A stretch of DNA of 8,826 nucleotides from Deltaproteobacteria bacterium (GTDB lineage Bacteria; Desulfobacterota; Desulfuromonadia; Geobacterales; Geobacteraceae): positions 1 through 8,826 of the forward strand of contig JAJZQA010000089.1 of the NCBI GenBank assembly GCA_021810985.1. Reading direction: 5' to 3'. The position numbers were made by a program, and so were the translations under genes. The first letter of the stretch is position 1. Each line of letters begins with the position of its first letter. The notes under the pieces were generated by a model, which did not search any database, was not told where the DNA came from, and worked only from the letters and a program-made list of their open reading frames with translations. Shown here in pieces: positions 1 to 6,752 of this stretch.

Positions 1-991
1 ACCTGTTTTCAAAGATATTTTCACTGATAACGCTGGCACCTTCGGCAATCGTCATCAAAGCCATGAACTGAGCCTGCATATCAGTCGGGAACCCGGGATA
101 GGGACGCGTTTTAATATTGATGCTCTTGATTTTTCTCGGCCCCTTTACCCGCACGACATTATCCTTGTGGGTAATTTCCACCCCGGCATCCTGGAGTTTG
201 AAGATAAAGGCATCCAGATGGTCAGGACGCATGTTGTGAATCCGGATATCTCCACCGGTAATGGCAGCCGCGGCAATAAAAGTTCCCGCCTCGATCCGGT
301 CCGGCATGACGGAATGGTTGACCGCCTGGAGCTCGCTGACACCGGAAATGCGGATGGTGTCTGTTCCGGCACCTTCAATCTTCGCACCCATTTTTGTCAG
401 GATCTCCGCCAAGTCAACGATTTCCGGCTCACGGGCGGCATTTTCCAGGACTGTCTCACCCTTCGCGGTCACGGCAGCCATGAGAAGCTGCTCCGTACCG
501 CCCACCGTAGAGATATCGAAGTTGATCCGTGCCCCTTTGAGCCTTCTTGCCCGCGCCTCGACATAGCCATGTTCCAGAGTTATGTCAGCCCCCAGGGCTT
601 CGAGACCCTTGAGGTGCAGGTTGATCGGACGGGCTCCGATGGCGCAGCCCCCCGGCAAAGACACCCGTGCCTTGCCGAAGCGGGCCAGAAGCGGCCCGAG
701 GACGAGGACGGAAGCCCGCATGGTCTTAACCAACTCATAGGTGGCTTCATAACCACTGAGCCGGGAGGTATCAATGCGCACAATATTCCCGTTGCCCTCT
801 ATCTCGGCGCCAAGATTTTCGAGAACCTTGATGGTGGTATTTATATCCCTCAGGAAAGGTACGTTGCGTATTTCGTGGCTCCCGGGAGCCAGGATGGTGG
901 AAATGAAAATGGGAAGGGCAGCATTTTTCGACCCGCTGACAGATACGTCCCCTGTCAGTTTTTTTCCCCCCTTGATGATCAACTTGTCCAA
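1..991 (-). CDS. murA: UDP-N-acetylglucosamine 1-carboxyvinyltransferase MurA (partial, C-terminus beyond window)
   Basis: Cytoplasmic enzyme of the first committed step of peptidoglycan synthesis, moving enolpyruvate from PEP to UDP-GlcNAc. I translated the minus strand from 991; the frame stays open to the left edge and gives 330 residues of a family of about 420, so roughly the last 90 are missing. Visible hallmarks are GSKNAALP (residues 20-27, with the Lys22-Asn23 pair of E. coli MurA) and PGGCAIGARP (113-122), whose Cys116 matches the PEP- and fosfomycin-reactive Cys115 of E. coli. The start is TTG at 989-991. An in-frame TGA lies eight codons upstream with no ATG or GTG between, and AGAGG sits 7 nt before the TTG. 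It follows prmC by 82 nt, a gap that contains a GC-rich hairpin. Identity is very secure. Confidence 0.96.
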   Translation of the reverse strand, partial: MDKLIIKGGKKLTGDVSVSGSKNAALPIFISTILAPGSHEIRNVPFLRDINTTIKVLENLGAEIEGNGNIVRIDTSRLSGYEATYELVKTMRASVLVLGPLLARFGKARVSLPGGCAIGARPINLHLKGLEALGADITLEHGYVEARARRLKGARINFDISTVGGTEQLLMAAVTAKGETVLENAAREPEIVDLAEILTKMGAKIEGAGTDTIRISGVSELQAVNHSVMPDRIEAGTFIAAAAITGGDIRIHNMRPDHLDAFIFKLQDAGVEITHKDNVVRVKGPRKIKSINIKTRPYPGFPTDMQAQFMALMTIAEGASVISENIFENR

Positions 992-1012
992 TGCCGTACC
1001 TCTGCTTTGTCA

Positions 1013-1032
1013 GGCCGCAGGAAATCGCGGCC
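1013..1032 (-). other. GC-only hairpin between prmC and murA
   Basis: GGCCGC and GCGGCC form a perfect 6-bp all-GC stem around an 8-nt loop. It lies about 10 nt upstream of the murA ribosome binding site (AGAGG, 999-1003). No U-run follows it in the transcribed direction, so it does not look like an intrinsic terminator. It could be an RNA-processing or stability element, or could affect access to the murA start. The structure is seen directly; any role is inference. Confidence 0.45.
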
Positions 1033-1073
1033 ACATTGAATGGAATAAGGAATTCCGGTAAAAGAACGCCTGA

Positions 1074-1922
1074 TTACTTTTTTCTGCCCCCGACCACCCG
1101 TTCTACGCCACCTGCATCGCACGCGGAAAAAAGCTCCTGGAACATTCCGGTATTCGTAAATATTGCTGACACTTCCGGCGCTTCGCCGATACCTATCTCC
1201 AACAGCAGCCAGCCATCCTGCACGAGAAAGTCGACAGCAGCAGGGATAATACGTCGATAATAGTCCAACCCGTCCGCACCACCATCCAGAGCTTCACGAG
1301 GTTCGTAATCCCGCACCTCCGGCTGAAGACCGGCAAGGTCCGCTGTCGGGATATAGGGAGGATTTGAAACGATCAGATCAAACTTCCGGCCTGCGAATGG
1401 TTCAAACAGGGATCCTTGCGAAAGGGTTACGGTTACGCCATGGCGATCCGCATTCCTTTGCGCAAGCTCCAGAGCTTTCGGCGACAAATCAACCCCATGA
1501 ATTTGAGCATCCGGGCGGGACTTGGCCAATGCCACGGCAATACAGCCGCTCCCGACGCCGATATCGAGGATAGTTGCACCGGCAGGGCAGCGTTTAACCG
1601 CTTCCTCCACCAACGTTTCCGTATCATGCCGAGGAATCAGCACCCCGGGAATGACTTCGAATTCAAGACCGTAAAAATCCTGACTCCCAAGAATGTATTG
1701 CAGGGGTTCGCGACGTGCTCGCCGGGCCACGAGAGACCTGCATGCCGAAAGTTCCGCGTCGGACAAAGGCTTGTCAAAGTTGACATACAGGCCAACCCGG
1801 TCAAGGCCGAGGGCCTCGCAGAGAAGCCATTCCGCCTCAAGTCGGGAATTCTCGACGCCCTTTTCGGCAAGATAACCACGTGTCCAGGTAAGAACCTTGA
1901 GAATCGTCCAGGTATCGGTCAT
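1074..1922 (-). CDS. prmC: Peptide chain release factor N5-glutamine methyltransferase PrmC (HemK)
   Basis: SAM-dependent cytoplasmic methyltransferase that modifies the Gln of the GGQ motif in RF1 and RF2 and so improves peptide release. The 282-residue length is normal. An N-terminal helical release-factor-binding domain (about 1-85) leads into IPRHDTETLV (96-105), the counterpart of the usual PR(P)(D/E)TE segment. The SAM-binding motif I is ILDIGVGSGC (118-127), acidic D145 sits in GVDLS, and the catalytic NPPY tetrad is at 187-190. The ATG is preceded directly in frame by TAA TTT, so no longer start exists. Its ribosome site is weak (GGA, 6 nt away), which may mean it relies on translation from prfA, 36 nt upstream. 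Lying next to prfA, which encodes its substrate, is a common and meaningful arrangement. Confidence 0.96.
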   Translation of the reverse strand: MTDTWTILKVLTWTRGYLAEKGVENSRLEAEWLLCEALGLDRVGLYVNFDKPLSDAELSACRSLVARRARREPLQYILGSQDFYGLEFEVIPGVLIPRHDTETLVEEAVKRCPAGATILDIGVGSGCIAVALAKSRPDAQIHGVDLSPKALELAQRNADRHGVTVTLSQGSLFEPFAGRKFDLIVSNPPYIPTADLAGLQPEVRDYEPREALDGGADGLDYYRRIIPAAVDFLVQDGWLLLEIGIGEAPEVSAIFTNTGMFQELFSACDAGGVERVVGGRKK

Positions 1923-1958
1923 AAATTATCCGGCAGGCAGAAGCCCCCTGATGTCCCC

Positions 1959-3032
1959 CTACGCTGCTTCGCTCTGCGCCTTGAGAGCCTCCATCTGGTA
2001 ATGGGCCCGAAGAGCATTGACTATCTCGGCGATATCACCTGCCATGATGGCGTCTAGGCGATAGAGAGTTAGCCCGATCCGATGATCGGTCATGCGGCCT
2101 TGGGGGAAGTTATAGGTGCGGATCCGTTCGCTTCGATCGCCACTTCCTACCTGAAGCTTGCGATCAGCCGCCATCTTGGCATTCTGTTCACTCACCATGA
2201 TGTCCAGCATCCGGGACTTCAGAACCTTCATGGCCTTTGCCCGGTTTTTGATCTGGCTCCGTTCTTCCTGGCAGGCAACGACAATCCCGGTGGGAAGATG
2301 CGTGATGCGGACCGCGGAATCGGTGGTATTGACGTGCTGACCACCGGCGCCGGAAGAACGATAGACATCGATCTTCAAATCAGCCGGATTAATATCTATG
2401 TCGATATCCTCAGCCTCGGGCAGCACGGCCACGGTGCAGGCACTGGTATGAATCCGTCCCTGGGTCTCGGTATCGGGAACACGTTGGACCCGATGCGTAC
2501 CTGATTCATACTTAAGACGGGCATAGACTCCCGCCCCTTCCACCAGGGCAATGATTTCCTTGAACCCGCCGACCGCCGACTCTGATGAGGAAATAATCTC
2601 GACCTTCCAGCGGTTTGCTTCCGCGAAACGATTGTACATCCGGAACAGGTCCCCGGCAAACAGTGCGGCCTCGTCTCCACCGGTACCGGCACGAATCTCA
2701 AGCACGACACTCCGGTCGTCGTTCGGGTCTTTTGGCAGGAGGAGAAGCTTGATCTCCTCTTCGAGTTCTTTCCCGCGGACGGCCAACACCTCCAACTCCG
2801 CTTCGGCCATTTCGCGAATTTCGAGGTCTGATTCGGCCAGAAGCCCCCGATTATCGTCCATCTCGGCAAGTAATCTCTTATACTCACGATAGACAGTTAC
2901 GAGCGATGACAGCTCGGAATGTTCCTTGTTGAGCTTCTTGAATTCTCCCTGGTTCCCGAGGATGGCAGGATCCGAAAGAAGCGATTCAAGCTCATTATAG
3001 CGTCGTTCCAGTTCTTCAATTTTGTGCAGCAT
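1959..3032 (-). CDS. prfA: Peptide chain release factor 1 (RF1)
   Basis: Class I release factor that reads UAA and UAG in the ribosomal A site and triggers hydrolysis of peptidyl-tRNA. The 357-residue length matches the family. In order: an N-terminal coiled coil (about 1-100) rich in Glu and Lys; the conserved segment RAGTGGDEAALFAGDL (114-129); the codon-recognition tripeptide PxT as P186-D187-T188, in the RF1 context followed by GRIHTSACTVAVLPE; the catalytic GGQ at 230-232 in SSGAGGQHVN; and an RF1-type C-terminus with RIRTYNFPQGRMTDHRI. The ATG at 3030-3032 has AAGGG 8 nt upstream, and that site overlaps the TAA of the DUF1385 gene, which points to coupled translation. RF1 is favoured over RF2 by the PxT motif (RF2 has SPF) and by the lack of a programmed frameshift. 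Confidence 0.98.
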   Translation of the reverse strand: MLHKIEELERRYNELESLLSDPAILGNQGEFKKLNKEHSELSSLVTVYREYKRLLAEMDDNRGLLAESDLEIREMAEAELEVLAVRGKELEEEIKLLLLPKDPNDDRSVVLEIRAGTGGDEAALFAGDLFRMYNRFAEANRWKVEIISSSESAVGGFKEIIALVEGAGVYARLKYESGTHRVQRVPDTETQGRIHTSACTVAVLPEAEDIDIDINPADLKIDVYRSSGAGGQHVNTTDSAVRITHLPTGIVVACQEERSQIKNRAKAMKVLKSRMLDIMVSEQNAKMAADRKLQVGSGDRSERIRTYNFPQGRMTDHRIGLTLYRLDAIMAGDIAEIVNALRAHYQMEALKAQSEAA

Positions 3033-3043
3033 ACATCGTACCC

Positions 3044-3949
3044 TTATACCACTATTCTGTCGTCTTTATAGTCACCGTTCTCGTCCAGCGCTTCTTCCAA
3101 CGAGCGGATTGCCACTTCCAGCTGAGCATCATCCGGTTCGCGTGTCGTCAACTTCTGCAGGGCCAGGCCCGGTGCGATAAGCATGCGAACAAGTCGCGAC
3201 TTTTCATACTTGGCACTCCATTTCAGGAGTTCATAGGAGCAGCCGGCTATGAGGGGAAGCAGGATAATCCGCGAACCTGCTTTGAGGTAAAAAGGCCAGG
3301 CCTTGGGAATCAGGGAGAAAACCACAATGCTCACCAGCATGACGATCAGGAGAAAGCTGGTTCCGCAACGGGGATGAAGCCGGCTGAATTGCTTCACATT
3401 TTCCACCGTCAAGCTGATCCCCGCCTCAAAAGCGAAGATGGATTTATGCTCCGCCCCATGATACTGGAAGACCCGCTGAATATCACTCATCCGGGAGATG
3501 GAATAGACGTAGATGAGAAACACCAGCATCCGGATCAAACCGTCCACCAGGTTAAAAACGATATTGGATTCGCCTATGATCGGAATCAGAAGTTTCGTCA
3601 GGAAAAGAGGCAGGATAAAAAAGAGCAGGATACCGAACAGCAGAGCAACGGCAATGGTTCCTCCCATTGCCAGAGAACTCATTTCTTCCTTTTCCTCGCC
3701 TTCCGAGATTGCCTCATTCGCGGAAAAACTGAGCGCTTTCATGCCGATGATAAGTGAGGTGAAGAGTGCTACGGCCCCCCGAACTAAGGGAAGCTTTACC
3801 AGGGGAAACTTTTCTGAAAGCGGAACAACCGTATCCCGCTTCACGATTATTTCGCCATCAGGACGTCGCACGGCTATGGCCATGGAGCGTGGAGCCCGCA
3901 TGAGGACACCCTCGATGACCGCCTGCCCGCCGATATTTATCTTACCCAT
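3044..3949 (-). CDS. DUF1385 (YqhQ-like) multipass membrane protein
   Basis: A conserved inner-membrane protein whose biochemical role I do not know. From Met at 3949 it is 301 residues. The family signature opens the protein: GGQAVIEGVLMR just after the start. Near residues 163-169 is YHGAEHK, and near 192-199 is HPRCGTSF; the His, Glu and Cys clusters look like a metal site or an active site, but that is inference. Hydrophobic segments fall at about 96-124, 130-152, 197-214 and 227-243, with a charged C-terminal tail. A GTG at 3958 would add three residues, but it lies only 1 nt from GGAGAGG, while the ATG is 10 nt from it, so I prefer the ATG. It sits 43 nt after thyX and 11 nt before prfA. 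Placement beside rpmE, prfA and prmC recurs in many bacteria, which hints at a link to translation or growth that has not been explained. Confidence 0.9.
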   Translation of the reverse strand: MGKINIGGQAVIEGVLMRAPRSMAIAVRRPDGEIIVKRDTVVPLSEKFPLVKLPLVRGAVALFTSLIIGMKALSFSANEAISEGEEKEEMSSLAMGGTIAVALLFGILLFFILPLFLTKLLIPIIGESNIVFNLVDGLIRMLVFLIYVYSISRMSDIQRVFQYHGAEHKSIFAFEAGISLTVENVKQFSRLHPRCGTSFLLIVMLVSIVVFSLIPKAWPFYLKAGSRIILLPLIAGCSYELLKWSAKYEKSRLVRMLIAPGLALQKLTTREPDDAQLEVAIRSLEEALDENGDYKDDRIVV

Positions 3950-3992
3950 GCCTTGCACACCTCTCCATCACTTCTTGCCAGGAAAACAACGT

Positions 3993-4685
3993 TCAGCGAA
4001 GGTTCTCGAAAAATTCTTTGACCTGCCGGACCTTGCCGCAGGTTAAAGCAGCCTCCGGACACGGACCATCCAGACAGGAAGGACCCGCTTTTTCAAAAAT
4101 TACCGGTGCGACAGCCTTTACCAGCTTCAGCATTTCCACCGCCATGGCCCGAATCTCCCACTGGGCACGTTCGCAACAGCGCAACCGGAAAAAATGGAAC
4201 AGTTCCCGGGCATTCATCGTGACCAGGATCTTTGTCTCGGCGGCATTCGGCAAAATATAGCGTGCGTCCTCCGCCGGGATGCCCTTTTCGACCATCTCGC
4301 CATAAAAGTGATGGATTTCGCCGATCAGTGCCGAAAATTTCCCGGACAGTTCCGGATCCGACGCTATACTCGGCGGCAGGACAACGTCAAATATCTCCTT
4401 GTGGGAGACATAGCGCTGGGACTGCTGGGAAAACGAGGCGATCCGGTGACGCACGAGCTGGTGCGTGGTAACCCGGGAAATCCCCTCAATACCGAAGGTG
4501 AAGGATGCATGTTCCAGAACCGAGTGATGCCCGAGGGAGAGAATTTTTTCCAGAAAGCTCCGGATGTCACCAGCGGAGATGCGTTCACGCAGATCACCGA
4601 TGCTTACCGGAGAATAACAGAGCCTCGCAGCCAGTGCGACCGCCTGTTCCGGATCGGGTGTGTGTTGGACGAGCGTAACCAGCAT
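3993..4685 (-). CDS. thyX: FAD-dependent thymidylate synthase ThyX
   Basis: Flavoprotein that methylates dUMP to dTMP using methylenetetrahydrofolate as carbon donor and NADPH with FAD as reductant; it replaces ThyA in many anaerobes. The length, 230 residues, is typical. The diagnostic RHR-X7-S motif is present as R79-H80-R81 to S89 (RHRIASFSQQS, followed by QRYV). The SLGHHSVLEHASFTF segment (50-64) and YILPNAAETKILVTMNAREL (143-162) are also characteristic. The C-terminal tail holds C204, C209 and C216 as CxxxxCPxxxxxCG, a possible metal site by inference. The ATG has AAAGG 5 nt upstream. It lies 127 nt after rpmE, with a hairpin in that gap, and 43 nt before the DUF1385 gene. dTMP synthesis has no obvious tie to its translation-related neighbours beyond shared growth demand. 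Confidence 0.97.
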   Translation of the reverse strand: MLVTLVQHTPDPEQAVALAARLCYSPVSIGDLRERISAGDIRSFLEKILSLGHHSVLEHASFTFGIEGISRVTTHQLVRHRIASFSQQSQRYVSHKEIFDVVLPPSIASDPELSGKFSALIGEIHHFYGEMVEKGIPAEDARYILPNAAETKILVTMNARELFHFFRLRCCERAQWEIRAMAVEMLKLVKAVAPVIFEKAGPSCLDGPCPEAALTCGKVRQVKEFFENLR

Positions 4686-4755
4686 GAGTACCTTTCAGAA
4701 AAATAACCGTTAGGAGTCTGTCGGACTTGTGGTTGGCAAAGTGAGGAAACAGATA

Positions 4756-4784
4756 AGGGGATTTCGCCATGGACAAAATCCCCT
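4756..4784 (-). other. Hairpin in the rpmE-thyX gap
   Basis: AGGGGATTT and AAATCCCCT form a perfect 9-bp stem around an 11-nt loop, 28 nt after the rpmE stop. The sequence after it in the transcribed direction (TATCTGTTTCC) has no proper U-run, so a strong intrinsic terminator is unlikely. A weak attenuator that lowers read-through into thyX, or a 3' stability stem for the short rpmE message, both fit. The structure is seen directly; the role is inference. Confidence 0.5.
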
Positions 4785-4812
4785 CTCCTTGCATCCACAG
4801 GCCGAGGCCCTG

Positions 4813-5010
4813 TTACATGCCGTATCTTTTCTTGAACCTCTCGACACGCCCGGCGGTATCGATAAGCTTTTGCTTACCGGTAAAGAACGGGTGACAAGCC
4901 GAACAGATTTCCGTGGAAATCTCGGACTTGGTGGAACGGGTCAGAAACGAATTACCGCACAAGCACTTGACCGTTACCTCGGAATATTTTGGGTGAATGC
5001 CCTCTTTCAT
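4813..5010 (-). CDS. rpmE: 50S ribosomal protein bL31, zinc-binding type
   Basis: Small protein of the large ribosomal subunit that helps bridge the two subunits. It has 65 residues, typical of the family. C16-x-C18 and C36-x-x-C39 form the zinc ribbon that marks the C+ form, as opposed to the cysteine-free paralogue made under zinc shortage. HPFFTGKQKLIDTAGRVERF (40-59) is the family signature. The frame stays open upstream to 5067, but the start at 5008-5010 is clear: AAGGAGG lies 5 nt before this ATG and homologues begin MKEGIHPKY. It lies 158 nt after rho, with its own promoter candidate and a leader of roughly 115 nt. The spacing suggests that it is at least partly expressed apart from rho, as expected for a ribosomal protein. 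Confidence 0.97.
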   Translation of the reverse strand: MKEGIHPKYSEVTVKCLCGNSFLTRSTKSEISTEICSACHPFFTGKQKLIDTAGRVERFKKRYGM

Positions 5011-5131
5011 TACTTCCTCCTTGCGTAAAGCAGACCGCTGCGTCTTCTCAATTCGATAACACTTCAATCGTCATTTCGATGCGCGTTTCTATCACTGAAT
5101 GTAACCTCAATAGCTCCATCAGAAGTTTAGA

Positions 5132-5160
5132 AAGTTAGCATCTTCGTTTTTTTTTATCAA
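5132..5160 (-). promoter_or_regulatory. Candidate sigma70 promoter for rpmE
   Basis: Read on the minus strand, TTGATA (5155-5160) is 17 nt from TAACTT (5132-5137), which is preceded by TGC as an extended -10. The spacer contains a run of eight A. It would start RNA near 5125 and give a leader of about 115 nt before the rpmE ATG. The -35 matches 5 of 6 consensus bases; the -10 matches only 3 of 6 but keeps the key first, second and last positions. No terminator separates rho from this point, so read-through from rho is also possible. Confidence 0.35.
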
Positions 5161-5168
5161 GAGTTTTT

Positions 5169-6416
5169 TCACCGGTTCATGGAGTCGAGAAACCCTTGGT
5201 TGGTCTTTGCTTCACCAAGCTTACTCAAGAGAAACTCCATGCTGTCCACCACATTCATCGGATGCAGAACCTTGCGCAGAATCCAGATGCGGTTGAGTGC
5301 GGCCTTGTCGATCAGCAATTCTTCCTTCCGGGTACCGGACTTGTTCATATCGATGGCAGGAAACACCCTCTTTTCCACCAGCTTGCGGTCCAGGTGGAGC
5401 TCCATATTGCCGGTCCCCTTGAACTCTTCGAAAATAACTTCATCCATTTTGCTTCCGGTATCGACAAGGGCGGTTGCGATAATGGTGAGCGATCCGCCCT
5501 CTTCGATATTTCGTGCCGCGCCGAAAAATCGTTTCGGTTTGTGCAGGGCATTGGAATCGACACCACCGGAAAGGACCTTGCCGGACGGCGGGATGACGGT
5601 ATTGTAGGCCCTGGCCAAGCGGGTTATGGAATCAAGCAGAATCACCACGTCACGCTTATGTTCAACGAGACGCTTCGCTTTTTCGATGACCATTTCGGCA
5701 ACCTGAATATGCCGGGACGCCGGTTCGTCAAAGGTCGAGGAAATCACCTCGCCGTTCACGGAGCGCTGCATGTCGGTAACCTCTTCCGGCCGCTCATCGA
5801 TCAGGAGCACGATCAGGTAGACTTCGGGATGATTCACCGCAATGGAATTGGCGATATTCTGGATCAGCATCGTCTTGCCGGTCCGGGGCGGCGCCACGAT
5901 CAAGCCGCGCTGGCCCTTACCGATCGGGGCGATCAGATCCATTACCCGGGTCGACATATTGTCCGGGGTCGTTTCCAGCTTCAACCTCTCCTGTGGGTAG
6001 AGGGGGGTCAGGTTATCAAAGAGGATCTTGTCACGGACAGCCTCAAGCGGCTCGAAGTTCACCGTTTCGACCTTGAGCAGGGCAAAATAGCGCTCCCCCT
6101 CTTTCGGCGGACGTATCTGGCCGGAAACCGTATCGCCGGTCTGCAGATTGAAGCGGCGAATCTGGCTCGGGGAGACGTAGATATCGTCAGGACCCGGCAG
6201 ATAGTTGTAGTCGGGAGCCCGGAGAAAACCGAAGCCGTCCGGCAAGGTCTCGAGAACGCCTTCACCGAAAATCATGCCGTTTTTCTCCGTTTGGGCATTC
6301 AGGATGGAAAAAATAAGGTCCTGCTTGCGCAGACTCGAAGCCCCCTCGATATTCAGACCTTTGGCAATAGCTGTCAAATCATTGATTTTTTTACTTTTTA
6401 GCTCTTGTAAATTCAT
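5169..6416 (-). CDS. rho: Transcription termination factor Rho
   Basis: Hexameric RNA-dependent ATPase that loads on C-rich RNA, moves 5' to 3' and releases RNA polymerase. The product is 415 residues against 419 in E. coli. In order: Rho_N helical domain (about 1-45); cold-shock-like RNA-binding domain (50-115) with GFGFLR and NYLPGPDDIYVS; P-loop APPRTGKT (175-182) with Lys at 181 as in E. coli; LLIDERPEE (204-212); Walker B VVILLDSITRLARAYN (257-272); Q-loop LSGGVDSNAL (282-291); and the FEEFKGTGNMEL segment (329-340). There is no large insertion of the kind found in actinobacterial Rho. A TTG at 6434 is in frame, but the ATG at 6414-6416 has AGGAG 5 nt upstream and is the true start. A 512-nt non-coding region precedes it, unusually long for this compact cluster, with features that suggest autoregulation. 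Confidence 0.98.
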   Translation of the reverse strand: MNLQELKSKKINDLTAIAKGLNIEGASSLRKQDLIFSILNAQTEKNGMIFGEGVLETLPDGFGFLRAPDYNYLPGPDDIYVSPSQIRRFNLQTGDTVSGQIRPPKEGERYFALLKVETVNFEPLEAVRDKILFDNLTPLYPQERLKLETTPDNMSTRVMDLIAPIGKGQRGLIVAPPRTGKTMLIQNIANSIAVNHPEVYLIVLLIDERPEEVTDMQRSVNGEVISSTFDEPASRHIQVAEMVIEKAKRLVEHKRDVVILLDSITRLARAYNTVIPPSGKVLSGGVDSNALHKPKRFFGAARNIEEGGSLTIIATALVDTGSKMDEVIFEEFKGTGNMELHLDRKLVEKRVFPAIDMNKSGTRKEELLIDKAALNRIWILRKVLHPMNVVDSMEFLLSKLGEAKTNQGFLDSMNR

Positions 6417-6440
6417 TTCTTCTCCTGCAAGCAAACAAAC

Positions 6441-6446
6441 ATTATC
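6441..6446 (-). promoter_or_regulatory. rho: Candidate proximal -10 element for rho
   Basis: The minus strand reads TATGATAATG here, giving GATAAT or TATGAT as a -10 close to consensus. I see no good -35 at 16-18 nt; TTCGGA, inside the neighbouring palindrome, is the nearest. RNA would start near 6434 and give an 18-nt leader carrying AGGAG. The poor -35 suggests that an activator is needed or that this is a chance AT-rich match. Confidence 0.3.
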
Positions 6447-6463
6447 ATAAAATTAACGTCGAT

Positions 6464-6476
6464 CCGAATCATTCGG
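6464..6476. promoter_or_regulatory. Perfect 13-bp palindrome upstream of rho (operator candidate)
   Basis: CCGAAT-C-ATTCGG is a perfect inverted repeat with a single central base. It lies about 50 nt upstream of the rho ATG, across the place where the -35 of the proximal promoter would be. This is the usual position and shape of a dimeric regulator's site. I do not recognise the regulator. Confidence 0.35.
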
Positions 6477-6581
6477 CACGATTCATCCAGCGACGAAAAG
6501 CGTTCCCGGGACTCTACCGCGGTATCACACCAGTGCAGCACCTTCCAACCGGCAAACCACCTAGAGAAGGAAGCAGCATAC

Positions 6582-6752
6582 GTGAAATTCTCTGTATATT
6601 CTGAAAAGGAACATGTTCTTCATGGAGGGGTAATTTTGGCTCTCTACAGGACGAATATCCGTTACTCACATAAGGAGGCAAGCCGAAAGAAGCATCGGGC
6701 GGCGGACTCATACCTGGCTGTACGGTTGAACGATGGATTACCTGCAATTTGA
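6582..6752 (+). CDS. Possible small ORF, unrecognised (56 aa from GTG; 38 aa from TTG at 6636)
   Basis: A plus-strand open frame with two plausible starts. GTG at 6582 has AAGGA 10 nt upstream and gives 56 residues beginning VKFSVYSEKEHV. TTG at 6636 has GGAGG 7 nt upstream and gives 38 residues beginning LALYRTNIRY. The product is basic and hydrophilic in the middle (SHKEASRKKHRAADSY) with no motif I recognise. A TATATT at 6595-6600 resembles a -10 without a -35. The frame has been stop-free since 6411, so much of its length may be chance. It is the only candidate gene running against all its neighbours. The ribosome sites are its best support; treat it as a weak hypothesis. Confidence 0.2.
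   Translation: MKFSVYSEKEHVLHGGVILALYRTNIRYSHKEASRKKHRAADSYLAVRLNDGLPAI

Noticed and set aside
167..1039. 290-codon plus-strand open frame opposite murA
   Set aside because: It lies over murA, which shows the Lys-Asn and Cys active-site motifs in the minus-strand frame; the plus frame has no family features.
2460..2495. PDT in place of PAT at the RF1 codon-recognition motif
   Set aside because: Only Pro and Thr are fixed; the middle residue varies among bacterial RF1 proteins (for example Glu in Bacillus), so this is normal.
5120..5156. Plus-strand T-run preceded by GAAG/CTTC, terminator-like
   Set aside because: Only a 4-bp AT-leaning stem with a large loop, and nothing is known to be transcribed on the plus strand here; on the minus strand it is an A-run within the promoter spacer.
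5196..6401. 401-codon plus-strand open frame opposite rho
   Set aside because: It is the antisense shadow of rho, whose conserved motifs on the minus strand are unambiguous.
6505..6545. T-box-like string TGATACCGCGG on the minus strand upstream of rho
   Set aside because: It is one base off the T-box core, but there is no convincing stem I, specifier loop or terminator/antiterminator pair, and rho is not a T-box target.
6548..6580. GGCAAACC on the plus strand, resembling the start of a GEMM (c-di-GMP) riboswitch
   Set aside because: The following conserved GACGCAAAGCC segment and the second receptor stem are missing, and no suitable gene lies downstream on that strand.
6705..6735. GTACGGTT on the plus strand, resembling the end of group II intron domain V
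   Set aside because: The matching 5' half and the central GAAA-type bulge of domain V are absent, and there is no reverse transcriptase.
6514..6747. 77-codon minus-strand frame upstream of rho
   Set aside because: Starts with TTG, lacks a ribosome site and has no recognisable motif; more likely part of the leader or spacer.
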